Assembly: GCA_964506325.1 (NCBI GenBank) | Contig: CAZDLO010000142.1 | Location: 1-7,764 of the forward strand | Origin: CAINVV01 sp964506325 | GTDB taxonomy: Bacteria > Bacteroidota > Bacteroidia > Bacteroidales > Prolixibacteraceae | Direction: 5' to 3' | DNA length: 7,764 nucleotides | Shown: piece by piece, positions 1 through 6,000 of the stretch | Layout: each line of letters opens with the position of its first letter | Numbering within the stretch: the first letter of the stretch is position 1 | Notes under the pieces: generated by a model | What the model was told of the DNA's origin: nothing | The model's database searches: none | What the model saw: only the letters and a program-made list of their open reading frames with translations | Program-made: the position numbers and the translations under genes

Positions 1-2
1 AG

Positions 3-86
3 TACCCGGGGCGGGAATCGAACCCGCACGATATTGCTATCACTGGATTTTGAGTCCAGCGCGTCTACCAATTCCGCCACCCGGGC
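3..86 (-). tRNA. tRNA-Leu, anticodon CAA
   Basis: On the minus strand this folds as a class II tRNA of 84 nt. The acceptor stem GCCCGGG (86-80) pairs with CCCGGGT (10-4), ending in a G-U pair, and A at position 3 is the discriminator base. The D-stem is GCG/CGC. The anticodon stem CTGGA/TCCAG closes the loop CTCAAAA, which places anticodon CAA at 52-50 to read UUG. A long variable arm with stem GATA/TATC is the hallmark of Leu/Ser/Tyr tRNAs. The T-stem GCGGG/CCCGC carries the TTCGATT loop. The two bases after the discriminator read CT, so CCA is not encoded and must be added by the CCA-adding enzyme. The gene is complete and lies at the left edge of the window, divergent from the sigma factor gene. 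Confidence 0.96.
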
Positions 87-112
87 GTTGGTATGCTTTT
101 CTCAATGCGGAG

Positions 113-142
113 CAAAGATAAACCAAAAAACTTAACCCGAAA
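113..142 (-). promoter_or_regulatory. Bacteroidota-type promoter for tRNA-Leu
   Basis: On the minus strand TATCTTTG (120-113) is a perfect match to the Bacteroidota -7 element TAnnTTTG. Eighteen bases upstream lies TTTC (142-139), one mismatch from the -33 element TTTG. Transcription would start near position 106 and give a leader of about 20 nt before the tRNA 5' end at 86, a sensible length for RNase P processing. Just upstream, 143-159 is almost pure A/T and could act as an UP-like element. The consensus is established knowledge; the start site is inferred. Confidence 0.6.
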
Positions 143-257
143 ATATTTTTTTAAAAAACACCCTACGAAGCAAATTGTTTGTCGTAAATTCATAAACATT
201 TTGGACCATCGGACCAGGGATATGTATTGACCTGAGCCACATTAATTTAACAATATA

Positions 258-274
258 TCCGGTGGTTTACCGGA
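258..274 (+). repeat. Short inverted repeat in the sigma gene leader
   Basis: TCCGGT (258-263) and ACCGGA (269-274) form a perfect 6-bp inverted repeat around a 5-nt loop, 22 bp before the sigma gene ATG. There is no T-run behind it, so it does not look like a terminator. It could be a 5' UTR hairpin or a dyad operator. Part of it recurs downstream of the sigma gene at 939-952. Confidence 0.35.
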
Positions 275-296
275 ATTTCAGTGTATACATCCATCT

Positions 297-932
297 ATGA
301 ATCCATCTGAGGAACCCGGTATATTTGATGCCATCAGGAACAGTGACCGACTGGCTTTTGAACGTTTGTTCAAACATTCGTACCGGCCTCTAACGGCATA
401 TGGGCTCCGATTTGTGCGCGATCTTCCCACCGCGGAAAACATCGTTCAGGATGTGTTCCTGAAGTTATGGCAAAACAGAAGGGAAATGACTATAACAACC
501 TCCCTGGAGCATTACCTCTTTCGGGCAGTCAGAAATCATTGCCTGAATTTCCTGGACAAGGCAAAGGTCCGTTCGGCATATCTGAGGATGCAGGCAGGGC
601 GGGAAGAATACAACGAGGATTACAAAGGGTTTTACCCGGAAATTGGATTGCTTGAAATCATAGAGAAGGAAATCAGCGCCCTTCCTGAAAAAAGACAGGA
701 AATTTTCCGCCTGGCAAGGGAAGAGGGGTTGAAATACCGTGAAATCGCCGATCAGCTGAAAATTTCGGTCAAAACGGTGGAGGCACAGATGTCTCTGGCC
801 TTGAAGCAACTGCGCGAAACTCTGAAAAAATACAATCACATGATGCTTTTTTTTATGATTACGGGTAAGGGTATTCCGGAGTTAAGATGTCAAAGTGTTG
901 TGGAAGTAGTGAAATCTAAAGACCCCGGATAA
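297..932 (+). CDS. ECF-family RNA polymerase sigma factor
   Basis: Cytoplasmic alternative sigma factor that would direct RNA polymerase to a small regulon when released by its anti-sigma factor. Region 2 spans about residues 21-90, with the core-binding and -10-recognition stretch around AENIVQDVFLKLW (46-58) and EHYLFRAVRNHCLNFL (71-86). Region 4 spans about 118-178, with the helix-turn-helix in YREIADQLKISVKTVEAQM (147-165). The linker is short and lacks region 3, as in ECF factors. It most resembles the expanded Bacteroidota ECF group paired with FecR proteins. At 211 residues it is longer than the usual 185-195. The tail after residue 186 follows a T8 tract (847-854) and is atypical; one base more or one base less would end the protein at 190 or 186 residues. 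No Shine-Dalgarno sequence precedes the ATG, which is normal in this phylum. The anti-sigma gene follows after 109 bp. Confidence 0.95.
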   Translation: MNPSEEPGIFDAIRNSDRLAFERLFKHSYRPLTAYGLRFVRDLPTAENIVQDVFLKLWQNRREMTITTSLEHYLFRAVRNHCLNFLDKAKVRSAYLRMQAGREEYNEDYKGFYPEIGLLEIIEKEISALPEKRQEIFRLAREEGLKYREIADQLKISVKTVEAQMSLALKQLRETLKKYNHMMLFFMITGKGIPELRCQSVVEVVKSKDPG

Positions 933-953
933 TCTGGCTATCCGTTAACCGGG
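924..953 (+). other. Possible hairpin at the end of the sigma gene
   Basis: GGATA (927-931) can pair with TATCC (939-943) across a 7-nt loop. An outer CCC (924-926) can pair with GGG (951-953) around a 7-nt bulge, or alternatively CCCGG (924-928) can pair with CCGGG (949-953). The structure overlaps the sigma stop codon (930-932) and is not followed by a T-run. It could affect mRNA processing or attenuation between the sigma and anti-sigma genes, but could also be chance. Confidence 0.25.
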
Positions 954-1041
954 CGTTGTTCCATGCCTGTCCTGCGGAAATTAATCAGTGGTTTCCCTGG
1001 TGTGTAAGTTGTCACTGTTGTAGCAAGTAGTATTTTGTCAA

Positions 1042-2034
1042 ATGAGAGAAGAAAAAGAAATTAATGATTCCTGGGTTTCCTTGTTGACAGGCGAAACCGT
1101 TGAAATCCCGGAAAAGGATTTAACGGAGGATAGCACCTTCCGGGATCTTCAGAAAACCTGGGACCTCGCCGGGACGGCATACAGCTACCGCCGCGCAGAT
1201 ACTGACAAGGCCTGGTCTAAAATCAGTGAAAAGATCAGCGAACCCGCGATTTCAAGAGTAAAACGGCTCAACTTTCTGCGTTATGCGGCAATTTTCGTGG
1301 CACTTTTTACCGTGGGCTCCATCCTTTTCCTGCTGACTCGGAATCCTGATAAGATCGAACAACAACTAACCTCCGCCGAACCTTCCATTAAATCAATCCG
1401 AACCGATGCAAATCCTGCTCTTTTAACAACAATAACCCTCCCGGATGGCACAACTGTGACCCTGAATGCTCAATCCGAAATAAAATATCCGGAAAAATTT
1501 TCTGCCTCTGAGCGCATTGTAAAACTCTCGGGAGAAGCATATTTTGATGTGGTCCATGATGCCGCTCACCCGTTTGTTGTCGAAACGGGCGAAGTACGGG
1601 TTGAGGACCTGGGAACATCATTCAATGTTTCGGCATATCCCGGCCGCAACCAGGTAGAGGTAAATGTAACCTCGGGAAGCGTGCGGCTTCGTGACAGGCT
1701 AAACAGGGAATCAACCATCATCCCGGCAGGTTCCCGTGGAAAATATTCAAACAGGGACGGCAACATGCTGGTTTCCGGTGAACTTTCACCCAACTTCCGT
1801 TCCTGGATCACCAAAGAGCTTGCATTTCGCCATACCCCGCTTTCAGAAGTCTTTGAACAACTTGAGAATATTTACCATGTACCCATAGAATTCTCTGACC
1901 AGAGTATTGCCGGGATCGCCTACACCGCAAATTTTGATAAATTTGAACTTGATGATATTGTTGATGTGATTGCAAAAACACATCATCTGTCAGTAACCAA
2001 AGAAGAAGGCAGGATTATTTTCGCCTCCAGGTAA
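1042..2034 (+). CDS. FecR-type transmembrane anti-sigma factor
   Basis: Inner-membrane regulator expected to hold the sigma factor encoded just upstream and to release it after a periplasmic contact. Residues 1-77 form the cytoplasmic sigma-binding part, including KAWSKISEKI (56-65), a pattern often seen in this family. One membrane helix lies at about 78-98. The periplasmic FecR domain spans about 128-218, with LPDGTTVTLNAQSEIKYP (133-150) and the family motif LSGEAYFDV (about 162-170), followed by HPFVVET. The C-terminus (about 255-330) matches the Bacteroidota-specific DUF4974, an STN-like fold with pattern FRHTPLSEVFEQLE ... IIF. The length of 330 residues is typical of the family. There is no clear Shine-Dalgarno sequence before the ATG. 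The next gene starts 41 bp downstream and supplies an STN domain, the natural partner of FecR C-termini. Confidence 0.95.
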   Translation: MREEKEINDSWVSLLTGETVEIPEKDLTEDSTFRDLQKTWDLAGTAYSYRRADTDKAWSKISEKISEPAISRVKRLNFLRYAAIFVALFTVGSILFLLTRNPDKIEQQLTSAEPSIKSIRTDANPALLTTITLPDGTTVTLNAQSEIKYPEKFSASERIVKLSGEAYFDVVHDAAHPFVVETGEVRVEDLGTSFNVSAYPGRNQVEVNVTSGSVRLRDRLNRESTIIPAGSRGKYSNRDGNMLVSGELSPNFRSWITKELAFRHTPLSEVFEQLENIYHVPIEFSDQSIAGIAYTANFDKFELDDIVDVIAKTHHLSVTKEEGRIIFASR

Positions 2035-2075
2035 AAACCTTTTCCATCATTCACGTCTCAAAAAGGGAGATTTTC

Positions 2076-3548
2076 ATGCATTCCAGATCAAAAACCTATA
2101 TTTTGATCCTGTTACTGAGTTCCTTTGTGTACCAGACAAAGGCACAAGAGAAGCCTGATCCGTTGAGCCTGCTCGTCTCAATTGCCATGGATTCTACAAC
2201 TGTTGAATCTTTTCTTGAGAAACTAGTCAGCGAAAACAACCTTTTCTTTTCCTACAATCCCGATCTCCTTCCGGATGGTACCTCAAATTATAATTTCAGG
2301 GAAAAGCCACTGGGTGAAGTACTGAACGCAATATTACCGGATACACTGTACAAGGTCAGCCTGGCTGACCAGCAACTGATTATCACCAGGGTTGAGCCGA
2401 AACCACTCAGAGTTACTGGAAGGGTGGCCGAGAAAGATGGCAAGACGCCTCTCGAATATGCGGCAGTATCAGTTGAAAATGAGTTTATCGGAACCATGAC
2501 CAACAACGAAGGTAGCTTCGACCTCAAGATTCCCTATACCCTGCGTAACAGGAACCTGGTCATAAGTTCCCTGGGGTATAAACAAAAAATAATCTCCCTG
2601 AAAGATCTTGAAAAAGAACCGGTTGTCAGGCTTCAGGGCGAAACTGTCAGACTCAGGGAAATTACTGTCACTCCTGTAGATCCGCGCGATATCCTGAGGC
2701 AGTTCAGGAGTAACATAAGTGACAATTATGTAGGGGAACCACAGCTGATGACCACCTTCTACAGGGAAACTGCCCGCCAGGACGGAAACTATGTCGGAGT
2801 CTGGGAGGCTGTCATGGAGATTCTAAAAGCCCCCTACAAGAGCAACGAACCTGACCATGTACGGTTCTTAAAAGGGAGAAACGCAGACCTTAACAGTAAA
2901 CCCAGGGAGGTTTATCTGAAAGTACAGGGAGGACCCCTGGGAATCAACTCGCTGGATGTGGTAAAAAATGATGAGACCTTTCTGAGCCCGGAATACGAAT
3001 ACCTCTACCAGTACCAGTTTGACCAACCTGAGATTATCAACGGAAGGTTAACCTGGATCATCCGTTTCGAACGCCTTACAGAAACTGATTTTCCGTGTTT
3101 TAACGGGAAAATATATATCGATGCAGATTGCTTCGCATTGGTGGGAGCCGATTTCTCTTACGACAAGAGGAGCCTGAAAATCAATGGAGAGAGTTTTATA
3201 AGGAAAGAGCCCTTTGGCTTTGACACACGTCCCGAAAACGTTGATTATTCTGTCCGTTACCGGTTACTGAACGGAAAGTGGCAATTTTATTCCGCGCACA
3301 GTGATGTGATTTTCCGGGTAAAACAAAAGAGAAAATTCAAGACGGAATACCGCAATGTGTCAGACCTTCTTGTTACACAACAGTTTCCCTTCCCCAAAAA
3401 AGCACGTTTCGGCCCGGAAGGAATCTTTCATGAGAAAGACATCTTCTCTGAAAAGATGGGGATTTATGAAAAAGCATTCTGGGAAGACTACAACGTCATC
3501 AAACCCGATGATGATCTTAGCAAGGCAATACGGGAGGCCATCCAATAG
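2076..3548 (+). CDS. Exported STN / carboxypeptidase-regulatory-like protein, putative sensor
   Basis: Protein of 490 residues with a signal peptide (1-23, cleavage after TKA) and no lipobox Cys, so probably periplasmic or outer-envelope associated. An STN domain (about 34-105) begins in VSIAMDSTTVESFLEKL and ends in DQQLIITR. A CarboxypepD_reg-like beta-sandwich (about 112-197) contains GRVAEKDGKTPLEYAAV, TNNEGSF and SSLGYK. Residues about 198-490 form a conserved Bacteroidota domain of unknown function, with FYRE (228-231), EAVMEILKAPY (244-254), KGR (266-268) and DVVK (294-297). There is no TonB plug or beta-barrel and the length rules one out. There is no peptidase active site; the name refers to a fold, not an enzyme. 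An AGGGAG sequence (2064-2069) six bases before the ATG is Shine-Dalgarno-like, unusual here. I infer that it is the FecR-contacting sensor or a target of the module. Its ligand is not evident. Confidence 0.85.
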   Translation: MHSRSKTYILILLLSSFVYQTKAQEKPDPLSLLVSIAMDSTTVESFLEKLVSENNLFFSYNPDLLPDGTSNYNFREKPLGEVLNAILPDTLYKVSLADQQLIITRVEPKPLRVTGRVAEKDGKTPLEYAAVSVENEFIGTMTNNEGSFDLKIPYTLRNRNLVISSLGYKQKIISLKDLEKEPVVRLQGETVRLREITVTPVDPRDILRQFRSNISDNYVGEPQLMTTFYRETARQDGNYVGVWEAVMEILKAPYKSNEPDHVRFLKGRNADLNSKPREVYLKVQGGPLGINSLDVVKNDETFLSPEYEYLYQYQFDQPEIINGRLTWIIRFERLTETDFPCFNGKIYIDADCFALVGADFSYDKRSLKINGESFIRKEPFGFDTRPENVDYSVRYRLLNGKWQFYSAHSDVIFRVKQKRKFKTEYRNVSDLLVTQQFPFPKKARFGPEGIFHEKDIFSEKMGIYEKAFWEDYNVIKPDDDLSKAIREAIQ

Positions 3549-3551
3549 CAA

Positions 3552-5904
3552 TCAGAAGAATTCACTCTCTGCAGAATCATCCTCCTTCTCTTCTTTCATG
3601 ACCTTGCTGCAGTCCATGTCGACATTGAACCCCGGAGGCGCCACAAAAACAGATGATTGTGTATAGCCAAGCGTCCTGTCCCTGTAGAGGCTATTCATAA
3701 AGTATCCATAGACGGGAAGGGCCATACTGGCTCCCTGTCCTGCTGAAAGCCCTTCGAAATGGATACTTCGCAAATCGCCGCCAGTCCAGACGCCGGTAAC
3801 AAGCTCGGGGGTGATGCCCATGAACCAGCCATCTGACTGATTCTGGGTTGTTCCGGTCTTACCTGCCACATCAGCCGTGATATTGCCATAGGAAACGTCT
3901 CTCCTGAGACGCTGACTTGTCCCTTCGTTGACGACAGCTTCCATCAGGTTTATCATGAGGTAGGCAGTCCTTGCATCGATAGCATCATGAGATTCGGGAG
4001 AGAATCGGGAAAGCACGTTGCCATTGCGGTCCTCGATCCTGGTTACGCAATAGGGCTTGGTATAAACCCCGTTGTTCCCGTAGGTGCCGTAAGCCCCAAC
4101 CATCTCATAAATTGATACATCCGAGGTCCCGAGAAACATGGAGGGGACTGCATCGATCGGGCTTGAAATTCCCAGTTTGTGCATCATGTCGGCCATCGCC
4201 TGCGGATTGAACTGCTTCATCACCCAGGCTGAAATCTGGTTCACAGAATTGGCCAGACCCCACTTCAGGGTCACCATCCTGCCGTCCATCTTAGTTTCAC
4301 CGGAATTTTTTGCCGTCCAGGTGGTACCGTCAAAGAGGGTAAAAGAGTGTGCGGTGTTGGGGACCAGTGTACAGGGAGAGAAGCCATTCTGCATCGCCAG
4401 GGTGTATAGGAAAGGTTTCACCGTCGAACCCACCTGCCGTTTGCCGTTCTTCACCATATCGTACATGAAATGCTTGTAATTGGGACCACCGACCCAGGCC
4501 TTTATCCTGCCTGTTTTCACCTCCATGGTCATCATGGCCGAACGGAGAAATCCCAGGTGGTACTTGATGGAATCGAGCGGGGACATGATGGTGTCTGTCT
4601 CACCTCTCCAGGAAAAAACAGTCATTTCAGCCGGTTTGGCGAAGGCTGCCCTGATCTCATCCTCCTTCTTCCCCTGGCTGAGAAGCGAACGATACCTGTC
4701 ACTCGTCTTCATCATCCTGTCGTACTCCAGCTGCGCCTGTTCGTTGGTCAGGTCGTTGGAGAAAGGCCGGTTACGCTGGCTTTTGATGCGCTGGTTGAAC
4801 AAAGGCTGAACATTTTTGCCAAGGTGGGTTAAGACTGCCTTTTCAGCATATGCCTGCATCCGCATGTCAATCGTGGAATATATCTTTAACCCATCCGTGT
4901 ANNNNNNNNNNGGGCTTCCCGTCAGGTTTTGGATTTTTCCCACACCATCCGTACAATGGATTGGTTTCCCACTCAACAGAGTCTTCACTGTATTGCTGCA
5001 TCTGCCAGGACTTGTATTTTCCCCGGTCAGGCTTCGAAGCATTCAGGATGGTACGGAGATATTCCGTAAAATAGGTTCCGGGAGTAGACTTATAGTCTTC
5101 CTTGTGAAAGTTCAGGTTGAGCGGAAGGACCTTGTAATGGTTGAATTCTCCCTGCGTAATGTACCCGTTTTTTTCCATCTGGGACAAAACTACATTTCTC
5201 CGGTTCCGCACAAGTTCAGGCCGCCGAACGGGGTTGTAAAGGGATGAATTCTTGGCCATACCCACCAGCATTGCCGCCTGCTCCAGTGTCAGTTGATCAG
5301 GAGTGGTACCGAAATAAATTTCAGCGGCGGATTTTATCCCGACAGCAAGATTCAGAAAATCGTATTTGTTAAGGTACATTGCGATGATCTCTTCCTTTGT
5401 GAAGTTCCGCTCCAGCTTCACGGCAATTACCCATTCCCTCAATTTCCTGATGGCCAGTTGAAATTTGTTGCTGATATCCTCACGGGGGAAAAGCATCTTG
5501 GCCAATTGCTGGGAAAGTGTACTTCCTCCGCCCGCACTCTGATCTCCGGTAGCAATACCTTTAAACACCCTGAAGAGTCCGCGAATGTCAATACCTGGAT
5601 GCTTGTAGAAACGAACATCCTCTGTCGCTATAAGTGCCTTTATGACATGCGGGCTGATGGCTTCGAAGCTGGTAAAGGTGCGGTTCTCCTTGTAGTAATA
5701 TCTGCGCATCACGACACTGTCGGCAGTATATACCTCAGATGCCAGGGATGATTCAATGTTTTCGAGTTCGGTCAGGGTGGGCATATATCCAAGTTTTCCA
5801 TTGCCAATCAGGGTGAAAAGGAGTATCACAGCAAGGATTCCTAGACCAAAAACTGACCAGAAAATGATCAGGTATTTTTTGAAAGGGTTGTTCGATATCA
5901 TCAT
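3552..5904 (-). CDS. mrcA: Class A penicillin-binding protein 1A (interrupted by assembly gap)
   Basis: Bifunctional peptidoglycan synthase, inner-membrane anchored. It polymerises lipid II glycan chains and cross-links the stem peptides, and is a beta-lactam target. A membrane helix lies at about residues 12-33. The GT51 glycosyltransferase domain (about 60-235) has the catalytic Glu95 in ATEDVRFYKHPG, GGSTLSQQLAKML (126-138), the second Glu (157) in RKLREW, and EIIAMYLNKY. After the gap comes the transpeptidase with the nucleophile motif STVK (Ser codon 4427-4425), SVN in LANSVNQ, and KTG in AGKTGTT, all intact. The acidic C-terminus ends in EFF. The two halves lie in different frames only because of the ten Ns at 4902-4911; this is one gene of about 783 residues if the gap is 9 nt. 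An in-frame TGA just upstream fixes the start at 5904 or the adjacent ATG at 5901. The gene symbol is given at family level. The stop lies 3 bp from that of the convergent STN gene. Confidence 0.95.
4902..4911. other. Assembly gap (ten Ns) inside the PBP gene
   Basis: Ten Ns interrupt the PBP gene between the glycosyltransferase and transpeptidase halves. The upstream half ends on a complete codon at 4912 (DGKP) and the downstream half resumes on a complete codon at 4901 (YTDGLKIYSTID). The real gap must therefore be a multiple of three bases, and ten is a placeholder. Confidence 0.98.
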
Positions 5905-6000
5905 CTGAGTTCAATTATCATTTGTCACCTTTGAAATCCTTCACAATGGCAGCTGATTACCGCCCAAAAGGATCACCATACAGGTACCAAGGCCCCAAAG
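5905..6000 (-). other. ftcD-PBP intergenic spacer
   Basis: This 96-bp spacer separates two genes that run in the same direction. It holds no TAnnTTTG promoter element, no strong terminator hairpin with a T-run, and no good Shine-Dalgarno sequence next to the PBP start. Co-transcription from ftcD is possible but not shown. Confidence 0.4.

Larger units (their letters stand above)
87..296. other. Divergent intergenic region, tRNA-Leu / ECF sigma gene
   Basis: This 210-bp spacer separates the tRNA gene (leftward) from the sigma factor gene (rightward). The left part holds the tRNA promoter and an A/T tract. The middle holds two copies of GGACCA with an 8-bp period (203-208 and 211-216). The right part holds a short inverted repeat at 258-274. 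No plus-strand TAnnTTTG element was found, so the promoter of the sigma gene is unassigned. It could be an ECF-type, possibly autoregulated, promoter. No open reading frame worth calling lies here. Confidence 0.6.

Noticed and set aside
3..86. tRNA-Leu as an integration site for a mobile element
   Set aside because: No integrase, no repeat of the tRNA 3' end and no phage or plasmid genes are visible; the tRNA 3' side also runs to the window edge.
178..203. Housekeeping promoter for the sigma gene (TTTG at 178-181, TTTG at 200-203)
   Set aside because: The would-be -7 box reads ACATTTTG, lacks the leading TA, and its spacer of 14 bp is too short.
465..839. Minus-strand open frame of 124 codons inside the sigma gene
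   Set aside because: It lies wholly opposite a well-supported sigma factor, and its translation shows no recognisable domain.
2076..3548. A carboxypeptidase enzyme
   Set aside because: Only the regulatory beta-sandwich domain is present; there is no zinc peptidase domain or metal-binding motif.
4138..5751. Several plus-strand open frames of 74-152 codons opposite the PBP and its gap
   Set aside because: They are antisense to conserved PBP motifs, overlap each other and have no family resemblance. They arise from the codon pattern of the real gene.
3552..5904. Two separate PBP-like genes, or a real frameshift in one
   Set aside because: The two halves are complementary parts of one class A PBP and each meets the N run on a complete codon. 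The frame change comes from the arbitrary gap length.
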